Source of the DNA: Pseudomonas fluorescens
Lineage (GTDB): Bacteria; Pseudomonadota; Gammaproteobacteria; Pseudomonadales; Pseudomonadaceae
DNA length: 64,000 nt
Direction: 5' to 3'
NCBI RefSeq assembly: GCF_902497785.1
Contig: NZ_CABVHK010000014.1
Coordinates: 62,001 to 126,000, forward strand
Shown here piece after piece: positions 1-7,730 of the stretch. Each line of letters begins with the position of its first letter. The stretch's first letter is position 1. The position numbers were made by a program, and so were the translations under genes. The notes beneath the pieces are model-generated. The model was given only the letters and a program-made list of their open reading frames with translations. It ran no database searches and was not told the DNA's origin.

Positions 1-299
1 TGCTGGTCGCGCCAGCGGACGTCGAGCGCCCGGCCTGCGCGCCGGCACTGCGTAACTTCGCGCCGATTCCGACGAATCTGTTGCCGTTCCCGAGCCAGGT
101 TGTCAGCTCCGATAACGACAGCGCCGTCAGTGCGCCGCGTGCATTGGAACTGGCACGTCAATGGGGCGCAGAAGCGGGGATTCTGGCGGGGGCCGGGCAC
201 ATCAATGTGAAGTCCGGACACCAGCGTTGGGAACAGGGTTTTGCCTATCTCTACCGCCTGCAAAACCGCCTGGAACATCACGCCCTGCGTCGTGCTTGA
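1..299 (+). CDS. RBBP9/YdeN-type alpha/beta hydrolase, C-terminal part
   Basis: The gene enters from the left edge; about 98 residues are visible, in frame from base 3 to the TGA at 297-299. The visible end carries the last two elements of a serine-hydrolase triad: an Asp in SSDNDSAV and a His in GAGHINVKSG, the arrangement of the small RBBP9/YdeN hydrolases. The nucleophile Ser must lie upstream of the window. The substrate is unknown; members of this family are small cytoplasmic serine hydrolases. The sigma54-activator-like gene follows 49 bases downstream on the same strand, so the two may be co-transcribed. The family assignment is by motif recognition from a fragment. Confidence 0.75.
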   Translation, partial: LVAPADVERPACAPALRNFAPIPTNLLPFPSQVVSSDNDSAVSAPRALELARQWGAEAGILAGAGHINVKSGHQRWEQGFAYLYRLQNRLEHHALRRA

Positions 300-348
300 A
301 TTTTAATTTAACGCCCCCGTCTCCGGCGGTTTTGGGCGGGAGTCTGCC

Positions 349-1278
349 ATGAGTTTTGAAGCCTTCGGTCAGCCGCTGCTGACCTTTCCCGACGCAGAAA
401 AAAGCCCACTGAGCATCCGCGCCAAGGCGTTGGTGTTTGTCGATCCGCGTTCGCGTCAGCTGCGTCAGGAACTGGAGCAACTGGCGCCGCGTTCGATCTG
501 CGTACTGATCCGTGGCGAAACCGGTAGCGGCAAGGAATTGCTCGCGCGACACATTCACCGTGCCAGTGATCGCGGCGGTTTATTTGTGTCGGTCAATTGC
601 GGCGCAATCAGCCCGACGTATGCCGACGCCGAATTGTTCGGCTACGCCGCCGGCAGCTACAGCGGTTCGGCGAGCAGTCGCGCCGGGTGGTTCGGCTCGG
701 CGAACGGCGGCACGCTTTATCTGGACGAGATCGGCGACCTGCCGCTGCCGATCCAGATCAAGCTACTCGCCGCACTGGAAAACCACGAAGTCACCCGCGT
801 CGGCGCCCATCAGCCGAGCCCGGTGGACGTGCGTCTTGTGGCTGCCACCAGCATTGATCTGGCGCAAGCGGTGGCCGCCGGGAAATTTCATGAGCGTCTT
901 TACCATTACCTCAGCGAAGGTCAGCTCCATTTGCCGGCCTTGCGTGAGCGGGTCGGCGACATCCTGTCCCTCGCCGAATATTTCCTCGGCATCTACAGCC
1001 AGCGCCTGGAACTGCCGGTGCCACTGATCAGCGAGACTGCGCAGCTCGTACTGGAACGACACAGCTGGCCGGGCAACACCCGGGAGCTGGAAAATGTCAT
1101 TCACTTTGCGTTGCTGGTCAGTACGGGTGACGAGATTCTGCCGGAGCATCTGAACCTGCCCGAGGCCCCGGCGCCGTTGACGCAGATTGAGCAGCAACTC
1201 AAGCACATCCTCGCCAACGGCACCGCTGCCGAGCAAACGGCCCTGAAACAACTCCTGAGGCAAGCCGAATCCCTGTAG
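349..1278 (+). CDS. Degenerate sigma54-activator-like AAA+ protein (SfnR-like)
   Basis: 309 residues consisting almost only of an AAA+ domain of the bacterial enhancer-binding protein family. There is no N-terminal sensor domain and no recognisable Fis-type HTH after residue ~260. Walker A (GETGSGKE, 56-63), Walker B (LYLDEIG, 123-129) and the WPGNTRELEN sensor II region are intact. The sigma54-contact loop, normally GAFTGA, reads GSYSGS (102-107), and the arginine-finger region reads FHERLYHYL (180-188), without the usual Arg in YRL. It resembles the sulfur-responsive SfnR group, which fits the MetQ gene downstream. It may bind ATP but its ability to remodel sigma54 holoenzyme is doubtful. 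ATG with GGGAG upstream. Its stop codon TAG lies inside a REP sequence. Confidence 0.75.
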   Translation: MSFEAFGQPLLTFPDAEKSPLSIRAKALVFVDPRSRQLRQELEQLAPRSICVLIRGETGSGKELLARHIHRASDRGGLFVSVNCGAISPTYADAELFGYAAGSYSGSASSRAGWFGSANGGTLYLDEIGDLPLPIQIKLLAALENHEVTRVGAHQPSPVDVRLVAATSIDLAQAVAAGKFHERLYHYLSEGQLHLPALRERVGDILSLAEYFLGIYSQRLELPVPLISETAQLVLERHSWPGNTRELENVIHFALLVSTGDEILPEHLNLPEAPAPLTQIEQQLKHILANGTAAEQTALKQLLRQAESL

Positions 1279-1374
1279 GAGCGAGCTCGCTCGCGATGGA
1301 CGTAAGGGCGCCGCTTGCATTCAGGAAGCCAGCATTATCGTTGACGTCCATCGCGAGCAAGCTCGCTCCTACAG
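1274..1374. repeat. REPIN, class A (GAGCGAGC..GCTCGC type)
   Basis: Two inverted REP units (1275-1303 and 1343-1374), TAGGAGCGAG-type outer ends facing out, separated by about 40 bases. The left unit supplies the stop codon of the AAA+ gene (1276-1278). Confidence 0.9.
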
Positions 1375-1452
1375 GGTGCGAACAAAATGGAATATAGAAG
1401 TAAATAAAAGATATTGTTCCGGAATAAAAAATCCCGGTATTGTCCGCGTCAC

Positions 1453-1506
1453 GCCAGCGATAGCACTTCGCTGGCACTTTCATAGTTAGCCGTCGCCACT
1501 GGCGAC
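1453..1506 (+). promoter_or_regulatory. Two hairpins in the metQ-like gene leader
   Basis: GCCAGCGA (1453-1460) and TCGCTGGC (1468-1475) form a perfect 8-bp stem with a 7-base loop. GTCGCC (1492-1497) and GGCGAC (1501-1506) form a second perfect 6-bp stem with a 3-base loop. Both lie between an AT-rich promoter-like stretch (about 1395-1440) and the ATG at 1531. No T-run follows either, so they are not plain terminators; a role in operator binding, mRNA stability or leader control is possible but unproven. Confidence 0.4.
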
Positions 1507-1530
1507 CGTGATTTTCGATAAGGACACTGC

Positions 1531-2313
1531 ATGAAAAAGGTTCTGTTGTTCACCGCATTGGCGGCTGCCCTGACCGCGGGCCTGGCCCAGGCTGGCGAGA
1601 AACTGGTCGTAGCGGCGACCCCGGTGCCACACGCCGAGATTCTGGAACTGATCAAGCCAGCCCTCGCCAAAGATGGCGTGGACCTGGAAATCAAAGTCTT
1701 CACCGACTACGTTCAGCCGAACGTGCAGGTCGACCAGAAGCGTCTGGACGCCAACTATTTCCAGACCCTGCCGTACCTGAAAAGCTTCAACGAAGGTAAA
1801 GGCACTAACCTTGTGACTGTGATCGGCGTGCACGTTGAACCGTTCGGTGGCTACTCGAAGAAAGTCAAAAGCCTGGCCGAGTTGAAAGACGGCGCGACCA
1901 TTGCGATTCCAAACGAAGGCAGCAACAGCGGCCGTGCCCTGATCCTGCTGCAGAAGGCGGGTCTGATCGAGTTGAAAGACCCGAAAAACGCTTTGGCCAC
2001 GCCGAAAGACATCGCCAAGAACCCGCACAACTTCAAGTTCAAGGAACTGGAATCGGCCATGCTCCCGCGTGTTCTGGACCAGGTTGACCTGGACATGATC
2101 AACACCAACTACGCGCTGGAAGCGGGCCTGAACCCGGCTAAAGACGCGCTGGTGATCGAGGGTGCCGATTCGCCTTACGTGAACTTCCTGGTGGCGCGTC
2201 CGGACAACAAGGACAGCGTTGCCATTCAGAAACTGGCCAAGGCCTTGACCAGTCCTGAAGTGAAAGCCTTCATCGAGAAGAAGTACAGCGGCGCGGTACT
2301 GCCGGCGTTCTGA
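1531..2313 (+). CDS. metQ: MetQ/NlpA-family substrate-binding protein
   Basis: 260 residues, the usual MetQ length. A cleavable signal peptide (residues 1-21, ending LAQA before GEK) has no lipobox Cys, so the mature protein should be free in the periplasm. The start of the mature chain (VAATPVPHAEILELIKP) and the DYVQPN and LDANYFQTLPYL segments are typical of the methionine-binding family. It presents D/L-methionine or a related sulfur compound to an ABC importer. No permease or ATPase gene is adjacent; the metNI genes at 11.7-13.4 kb, with their own metQ, are the nearest candidates, so this may be an alternative binding protein. AAGGA is 8 bases before the ATG. A terminator follows at 2344. 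The exact ligand is inference. Confidence 0.85.
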   Translation: MKKVLLFTALAAALTAGLAQAGEKLVVAATPVPHAEILELIKPALAKDGVDLEIKVFTDYVQPNVQVDQKRLDANYFQTLPYLKSFNEGKGTNLVTVIGVHVEPFGGYSKKVKSLAELKDGATIAIPNEGSNSGRALILLQKAGLIELKDPKNALATPKDIAKNPHNFKFKELESAMLPRVLDQVDLDMINTNYALEAGLNPAKDALVIEGADSPYVNFLVARPDNKDSVAIQKLAKALTSPEVKAFIEKKYSGAVLPAF

Positions 2314-2343
2314 TTGGGCGCAGTAACGAAACCCGCAAGTTCA

Positions 2344-2378
2344 AACGCCGACGGCTGATAGAGCGTCGGCGTTTTTTT
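2344..2378 (+). terminator. Rho-independent terminator after metQ-like gene
   Basis: Perfect stem AACGCCGACG (2344-2353) with CGTCGGCGTT (2364-2373), 10-base loop, then a T-run to 2377. It sits 30 bases after the stop codon. Confidence 0.92.
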
Positions 2379-2392
2379 GTGTTCGAGGAACC

Positions 2393-2525
2393 TGTGGCGA
2401 GGGAGCTTGCTCCGGCTGGGTTGCGAAGCGACCCTGAAACCTGCCCATGCGCTTCTTCAGGCACACCGCTTTGACTGGTTTTGCGACTGCAGCGCAGTCG
2501 AGCGGGAACAAGCTCCCTCGCCACA
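2393..2525. repeat. REPIN, class C (GGCGAGGGAGC type)
   Basis: Inverted pair with outer ends TGTGGCGAGGGAGC and GCTCCCTCGCCACA, each carrying a second inner dyad. Same class as the pair at 14282-14414. Confidence 0.9.
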
Positions 2526-2539
2526 GAAGCAACCGCGAA

Positions 2540-2635
2540 TCAGGCCACCCTGGCCTTTAACGCCCTGCGCAACGCCATCAACAACTTCACAATGTCCTGC
2601 GGATCCAGTCGTTGCGGCACTTTTACGTCAGCCAT
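2540..2635 (-). CDS. Possible 31-residue small protein
   Basis: A 31-codon open frame on the minus strand, beginning MADVKVPQRLDPQDIV and ending in a basic amphipathic run (LLMALRRALKARVA). The ATG at 2633-2635 is preceded at ideal spacing by AAGGAAGAGAAC, a strong Shine-Dalgarno match. I recognise no family. The C-terminal half could form an amphipathic helix with Arg/Lys on one face. It lies alone between a REPIN and the Rhs-like gene. It may be a genuine small gene, a leader peptide or chance; the RBS is the only positive evidence. Confidence 0.35.
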   Translation of the reverse strand: MADVKVPQRLDPQDIVKLLMALRRALKARVA

Positions 2636-2978
2636 GTTCTCTTCCTTGTGATGGTTTGGCCGTGAGTCTGGCCAAAAGCGGTGCGTCCTTGGAGGGGTAT
2701 TCAGAAAAATAGATACTTCCTACGGCGGTAGGGAAAATAGTCGTCTTCCTTCTACGCAGCAAATCTGCAGACAGTGTTTTGCGTGATATCAACAGGTGTT
2801 GACGGCGCATGACCCTTACCCACCATCAACGTCGGCATCCGGCGTGATTGTCGAGAGCGGCAAATGGCAGGGATGATTGGCCCGAACAGAAGAATAGCCT
2901 CGGATACCTAGCATTTCTGTCAGGTGTTCTAGCCCGCATTACTGGTGCAAGCTGAGGGCTTTGCGAACAGGGGGGCTT
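2636..2978. other. Intergenic region before the Rhs-like gene
   Basis: 343 bases, visibly less GC-rich than the flanks. It presumably holds the promoters of the divergent small frame and the Rhs-like gene. An imperfect hairpin TTCCTAC/GTAGGGA lies at 2717-2734. I see no other coding, RNA or repeat feature. Confidence 0.5.
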
Positions 2979-4100
2979 ATGAGCGAATCAAAGGTCTGCG
3001 TGTGCCGTTATAGCTACAATGCGCTGGATTTGCTGACCGGGGTTGAGCCTGTGGGGCAACAAGCCCTGCAACGATTTTACTGCGGTGATCTTCTGGCGAC
3101 CGATCTTCAAGGGGCGGCCAGTCAGAGCGTATTTCAACAGGGTAATCAACCGCTGGCGCTGCAAACCCGTAAGAGTGGTGGCATCAATAACCGTCTGCTG
3201 GCCACAGACCAACAGCGCTCCGTGTTGCAGGTCGCTGATCCAGACGGATCTGTGCATCAGGTTTATTCGCCTTACGGTCATCGTCGGGTCGAAGGTGGTC
3301 CTGGCAGTCTTCTGGGGTTCGCCGGCGAAGCGGTTGATCCGTTCACTGGTCATTATTTGCTGGGCAATGGCCACCGGATGTTCAACCCGGTGCTGATGCG
3401 GTTCAACAGGCCGGACGGATTGAGCCCGTTTGGTCGGGGTGGGTTGAATCCGTATGCGTATTGTCTGGGGGATCCGGTGAATTTCAGTGATCCGACCGGG
3501 CGGTTTGCCGAAATAGGCCGATTTATCGCCAGCATGCTGAGTTTGTTGAATACAGGACTGGGCATGACCCGTCCCATCCCCTCCTTTAACCTGGCCAAGG
3601 ATGCCTTGAGATATGGTGCATTGAGGAAATTACCGCCCAGACAGTCCTTTGCGGCAACAAGCACGGTGGTGGCCAGTGGTTTGATACTCACCATAGGGGT
3701 GGTTGGGGTTGGCAGTGCCGTAGCGGCAATCGCCGACGATCCTGGGGCAATCAAAATACTGGGTTCTGTCGTTTTAGGGCTGACAACGTTGGCGTCTGCA
3801 TCGAGAGTGGGAACTTACTGGGCGGTGAGAAAGCCCGGGACTGAAGCGGCCTTGATGAGTTTTGTGAAGAACAAGGGGAAGGTAAGCACCGCGTCACCGA
3901 CCGCGTCACCCCTGCCTTCTGTTGGCCCCTCGGCTCCGTCACTAGAATCAGTGATATCAAGATCAGAGCCGCTGGTGATAGGGGTGAAGCGAAACCACGA
4001 CACGATGCTTGAACCAGGATTAGGACCTGATCGGGTAATGTTGAAAGCCCACCGCACATTAGCGCCTACGAACGCAGCCAGAAAAATTCGTCGTCGCTAA
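2979..4100 (+). CDS. Short Rhs/TccC-like protein with RHS-associated core
   Basis: 373 residues from the ATG at 2979 (AGGGGGG 4-10 bases upstream). Residues ~95-174 form the RHS repeat-associated core seen at the end of Rhs and TccC proteins: SPYGHRR, FAGEAVDPFTGHY, GNGHRMFNPVLMRFNRPD and NPYAYCLGDPVNFSDPTGR. Full Rhs proteins exceed 1,000 residues, so this is the terminal module alone. After the core come two hydrophobic stretches (~228-251, ~258-275), then a Ser/Pro-rich and finally basic tail (KIRRR). In full-length family members the region after the core is a variable effector domain; here I cannot assign one. No vgr, PAAR or immunity gene is adjacent. Composition and the convergent ATPase gene suggest an accessory insertion. 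Confidence 0.75.
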   Translation: MSESKVCVCRYSYNALDLLTGVEPVGQQALQRFYCGDLLATDLQGAASQSVFQQGNQPLALQTRKSGGINNRLLATDQQRSVLQVADPDGSVHQVYSPYGHRRVEGGPGSLLGFAGEAVDPFTGHYLLGNGHRMFNPVLMRFNRPDGLSPFGRGGLNPYAYCLGDPVNFSDPTGRFAEIGRFIASMLSLLNTGLGMTRPIPSFNLAKDALRYGALRKLPPRQSFAATSTVVASGLILTIGVVGVGSAVAAIADDPGAIKILGSVVLGLTTLASASRVGTYWAVRKPGTEAALMSFVKNKGKVSTASPTASPLPSVGPSAPSLESVISRSEPLVIGVKRNHDTMLEPGLGPDRVMLKAHRTLAPTNAARKIRRR

Positions 4101-4131
4101 ATCTGAAGACGCAAGCCGAAACGTTGCCCGC

Positions 4132-5328
4132 TCAATCCGCCCAATACCACGCCGGCTCATCCAGCATCCGCTGCCCGACAATCCCGGTTTGCCCGAGGCT
4201 TTTCTCCAGCACGATGCAGTTGCATTCCGGGTCTTCCTGCAACGCCGAGATCAACCGCCGGGCATGCGACACCACCCATACCTGACAGTGCTCCGAGGCC
4301 CGGATAATCAACCGCGCCAATGCCGGCAACAGGTCCGGATGCAGGCTCGTTTCCGGCTCGTTCAACACCATCAACGTCGGCGGACGCGGCGTCAGCAGAG
4401 CCGCCACCAACAGCAAATAACGTAACGTTCCATCGGACAGTTCAGCCGCCGACAACGGTCGCAACAACCCTTCCTGATAAAACTCGATGGAGAAGCGGCC
4501 GCCGGCCAGCGGCTCGATGTGCAGGCGTGCGCCGGGGAATGCGTCGCTGATGGCATCGCGCAAAGCGTCGGGGTCGCCAATTTCGATAATGGTCTGCAAC
4601 GCCGCCGCCAGATCTCTGCCGTCGTGGTGCAACACCGGGGTGCGCGTACCCAGTTGTGGCTGACGCACCGGTGCGTCGGCGTCGCTGCGAAAGTGATCGT
4701 AGAAGCGCCAGCGGCGGATGAATTCACGCATCTCCAGAACTTCTGGCGAGGTGCGCAAGCTGCCGACCTGATCGAACAGGCTGTCGAAAGTTGGCGTGTG
4801 CTGGGACAGCACGTCCCAGCCGCGGTTGGCGCGAGTGCGGATCATCGGGCCGTCGCGATCCACCAGCAGGCTCGCTGGACGAAAAAACGCCCCGGCCCAC
4901 AGGCATTCGCGTTTGATTTGCGGGTCGAGGCTGAACCGTGACGGGATGGGCGTGCTGTGCCCCGGTAGCATGAAATGACCGTTGGACTCGGGTAATCCCA
5001 GGCTGATCGAGTAACCGAAGTCTTCCCCGGCAAACCCCAGCCGCAAGCGTTTGACGCCATGGCGCACCGTTGCCTCGATCGGTACTTCACCGTTGCGCAT
5101 GCGTCGGGTGATGGTCTCCGGTCCGGCCCAGAACGTCGAATCCAGCCCGCCCTCACGGGCCAACGCGTTGACCACGCCGCCCTGAGCGGTTTCTGCCAGC
5201 AAGCGTAGCGCGCGATAGAGGTTGGATTTGCCGCTGCCGTTGGGTCCGGTGATCAGGTTCAAACGACCCAACGGGATCACCAGTTTATTGATCGAACGGT
5301 AATTGGCCACCGCGAGGGTTTTAAGCAT
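4132..5328 (-). CDS. Predicted ATPase, SMC/RecF-like AAA fold (COG4637 type)
   Basis: 398 residues from the ATG at 5326-5328, chosen because the protein then begins with the usual MLKTLAVANYRSI. Walker A is GPNGSGKS (28-35). The ABC-like signature lies in ELSDGTLRYLLL, and Walker B with the D-loop reads LMVLNEPETSLHPDLLP, with Asn at the position that is Asp in most relatives; NEPE is common in this particular subfamily. VVSHARRL gives the switch His. These cytoplasmic ATPases are poorly characterised; some relatives are the ATPase half of defence systems, but no nuclease or TOPRIM partner is beside it. It converges with the Rhs-like gene, 31 bases apart. Function unassigned. Confidence 0.75.
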   Translation of the reverse strand: MLKTLAVANYRSINKLVIPLGRLNLITGPNGSGKSNLYRALRLLAETAQGGVVNALAREGGLDSTFWAGPETITRRMRNGEVPIEATVRHGVKRLRLGFAGEDFGYSISLGLPESNGHFMLPGHSTPIPSRFSLDPQIKRECLWAGAFFRPASLLVDRDGPMIRTRANRGWDVLSQHTPTFDSLFDQVGSLRTSPEVLEMREFIRRWRFYDHFRSDADAPVRQPQLGTRTPVLHHDGRDLAAALQTIIEIGDPDALRDAISDAFPGARLHIEPLAGGRFSIEFYQEGLLRPLSAAELSDGTLRYLLLVAALLTPRPPTLMVLNEPETSLHPDLLPALARLIIRASEHCQVWVVSHARRLISALQEDPECNCIVLEKSLGQTGIVGQRMLDEPAWYWAD

Positions 5329-5367
5329 TAAAGTGATCTCACGATAATCGTGCTGAAAAAATGACAC

Positions 5368-5467
5368 GTAGGAGCTGTCGAGTGAAACGAGGCTGCGATC
5401 TTTTGACTTTGCTTTCTTAAAGGCAAGATCAAAAGATCGCAGCCTCGTTTCACTCGGCAGCTCCTAC
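5368..5467. repeat. REPIN, class B (GTAGGAGCTG..GCTGCGATC type)
   Basis: Inverted pair with GTAGGAGCTGTCGAGTG at the left end and the complementary unit ending CAGCTCCTAC at the right; AAAGATC inner edges. Confidence 0.9.
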
Positions 5468-5565
5468 AGGGGAAATACTCTATCTGCGTGCGCGCAGGTG
5501 GAACCCTGTTCTAAGCTCACAGTCGTATCGCCATTGGCACGTTCGTACAATGCAAAGGAGTCTGC

Positions 5566-6669
5566 ATGGCTGGTCCCGGATTGAAAAGAGTGGTTGGCCT
5601 GAGCCTCCTTGTCCTGCTGAGCGCCTGCGGCGAAAAACCTGCGGTCGAGAAAGATCGTCCACGGGTGTTCGTGCAAGCCGTCAGACCCCTGGATTACGCC
5701 CCGTCCGTGACCCTCACCGGCGACGTTCAGGCACGCGTTCAGACGGAGTTGTCTTTCCGCGTCGGCGGCAAGATCATCCAGCGCACGGTCGATGTCGGTG
5801 ACCGCGTTTCGGCGAAACAAGTGCTCGCCAAACTCGATCCGAAGGACCTGCAGACCAATGTCGACTCCGCCCAGGCCCAAGTCGTCGCCGAGCAAGCGCG
5901 AGTCAAACAGACCGCCGCCGCCTTCGTTCGCCAGCAAAAACTCCTGCCCAAGGGCTACACCAGTCGAAGCGAATTTGACACTGCTCAGGCTGCGCTGCGT
6001 AGCAGTCAAAGCGCGCTGACGGCCGCACAGGCGCAACTGGCTAACGCCCGTGAGCAACTGAGTTACACCGCGCTGATCGCGGACGCACCGGGGATTATCA
6101 CGGCGCGGCAGGCTGAAGTCGGCCAGGTGGTGCAGGCCACGGTGCCGATTTTCAGCCTGGCGCGAGACGGTGAGCGCGATGCGGTGTTCAACGTCTACGA
6201 ATCGCTGCTGGCTGAGGCACCGGATGACAAAACCATCGTGGTCAGCCTGCTCGACAACCCGGCCATCAAGACCACCGGTACGGTTCGCGAAATCACTCCG
6301 GCGGTTTCCGCAGAGACCGGCACAGTGCAGGTCAAAGTGACGCTCCACGGATTGCCGGAAGGCATGCAGCTTGGCTCAGTGGTCAGTGCCACGGCCAAGA
6401 CACCGGGCAAATCCGCGGTGGAGCTGCCGTGGTCGGCACTGACCAAAAACCTCAGCGACCCGGCCGTGTGGCTGGTGGACGACGAAGGCAAGGCGCAGTT
6501 GCACACGGTCACGGTCGGACGTTACCTGACCGGTAAAGTCATCATCAGCGACGGCCTCAAGGGCGGAGAGAAAGTGGTGATTGCCGGCGGTCAGTTGCTG
6601 CACCCCGGGGTGAAAGTGGAAGTCGCCGAGAACACCTACAAGGATCTGGCCGAAGGAACTCAGCCATGA
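5566..6669 (+). CDS. triA: RND efflux periplasmic adaptor (TriA-like)
   Basis: 367 residues. A lipoprotein signal ends in LLSAC (lipidation Cys ~22). The order is that of membrane-fusion proteins: an N-terminal biotinyl-lipoyl half (VGGKIIQRTVDVGDRVSAKQVLAKLDP), an alpha-helical hairpin rich in Ala/Gln (~95-165), the second lipoyl half (ADAPGIITARQAEVGQVVQA), a beta-barrel and the membrane-proximal domain. It links the inner-membrane pump to an outer-membrane channel. AAAGGAG sits 7 bases before the ATG. It overlaps the next gene by ATGA. Two successive adaptors before a single RND gene is the arrangement of P. aeruginosa TriABC, where both adaptors are required. No outer-membrane channel gene is present, as in the Tri locus, which borrows OpmH. 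Confidence 0.85.
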   Translation: MAGPGLKRVVGLSLLVLLSACGEKPAVEKDRPRVFVQAVRPLDYAPSVTLTGDVQARVQTELSFRVGGKIIQRTVDVGDRVSAKQVLAKLDPKDLQTNVDSAQAQVVAEQARVKQTAAAFVRQQKLLPKGYTSRSEFDTAQAALRSSQSALTAAQAQLANAREQLSYTALIADAPGIITARQAEVGQVVQATVPIFSLARDGERDAVFNVYESLLAEAPDDKTIVVSLLDNPAIKTTGTVREITPAVSAETGTVQVKVTLHGLPEGMQLGSVVSATAKTPGKSAVELPWSALTKNLSDPAVWLVDDEGKAQLHTVTVGRYLTGKVIISDGLKGGEKVVIAGGQLLHPGVKVEVAENTYKDLAEGTQP

Positions 6670-7730
6670 AGCGTTTATTGCTGGTAATCGCTGTGATGCT
6701 GGCGGCCTGCTCGAAGGAAGAACCGCCGCCGGAGCCGATACGCCCGGTGCTGTCGATCAAGGTCCAGGCGCTGAACGAGGAAACCCTGGGCCGCTTCGCC
6801 GGCAGTATCCAGGCCCGTTACGAAACCAATGTCGGTTTCCGTGTGCCAGGCCGGATCGCCAGCCGTAACGTCGATGTGGGGGCCGAAGTCGAGAAGGGCG
6901 CCTTGCTCGCTACCCTCGACCCCACGGATCAGCAAAACCAGCTGCGTTCCGCCCAGGGTGATCTGGCGCGCATTCAGGCGCAACTGATCAACGCCCAGGC
7001 CAACGCCCGGCGTCAGCAGGAATTGTTTGATCGCGGCGTCGGTGCGCAGGCGCAACTGGACATCGCGCAGACCGACCTCAAAACCACCCAGGCCTCCATG
7101 GATCAAGCGAAGGCGGCGGTCGATCAGGCCAAGGACCAACTCGATTACGTGCAACTGCGCACCGACCACAAAGCCATCGTCACCGCGTGGAATGCCGAAG
7201 CCGGGCAAGTGGTCACCGCCGGCCAGCAAGTGGTCACGCTGGCGCAGCCGGACATCAAGGAAGCGGTGATCGACTTGCCCGACACGCTGGTCGATCAGTT
7301 GCCAGCGGACGTAGTGTTCCAGGTCGCCGCGCAACTGGACCCGAGCATCACCAGCACCGCCATCGTCCGCGAAATCGAACCCCAGGCCCAGAGCGCCACC
7401 CGTACCCGTCGCGCGCGCCTGACGCTGACAGACACGCCACCCGGTTTTCGCCTGGGCACCGCCATCAGCGTGACCCTGAGCTCGGCGATCAAACCGCGCA
7501 TCGAGTTACCGATCAGCGTGCTGCAAGAAGTGGATGGAAAGACGCGGATCTGGGTCATCGACCCTCAGACGCAAACCGTTTCGCCGCGAGAGGTCAGCCT
7601 GCTCAGTCGCACCGACAGCACGGTGGTGCTGACCAACAGCGTGAAGTCCGGCGAGCGGATTGTGAGTGCCGGCGTGAACAGCCTGACCCCCGGGCAAAAA
7701 GTCAAAATCGATGAGGACGGCCCGCAATGA
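6666..7730 (+). CDS. triB: Second RND periplasmic adaptor (TriB-like)
   Basis: 354 residues with a lipoprotein signal ending LAAC (Cys15) and a Pro/Glu-rich linker. Lipoyl halves are around VGFRVPGRIASRNVDVGAEVEKG and DHKAIVTAWNAEAGQVVTAGQ, flanking a long helical hairpin full of Gln, Ala and Asp (~85-150). It differs substantially from the upstream adaptor, so it is not a recent duplication; the pair is expected to form a mixed adaptor ring around the RND trimer. Translationally coupled at both ends through ATGA overlaps (6666-6669 and 7727-7730), which supports fixed stoichiometry. Confidence 0.85.
   Translation: MKRLLLVIAVMLAACSKEEPPPEPIRPVLSIKVQALNEETLGRFAGSIQARYETNVGFRVPGRIASRNVDVGAEVEKGALLATLDPTDQQNQLRSAQGDLARIQAQLINAQANARRQQELFDRGVGAQAQLDIAQTDLKTTQASMDQAKAAVDQAKDQLDYVQLRTDHKAIVTAWNAEAGQVVTAGQQVVTLAQPDIKEAVIDLPDTLVDQLPADVVFQVAAQLDPSITSTAIVREIEPQAQSATRTRRARLTLTDTPPGFRLGTAISVTLSSAIKPRIELPISVLQEVDGKTRIWVIDPQTQTVSPREVSLLSRTDSTVVLTNSVKSGERIVSAGVNSLTPGQKVKIDEDGPQ

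Noticed and set aside
1470..1493. Sigma54-like TGGCAC in the leader of the metQ-like gene
   Set aside because: TGGCACTTTCATAGTTAG lacks the GC of the -12 element, so it is not a credible -24/-12 promoter.
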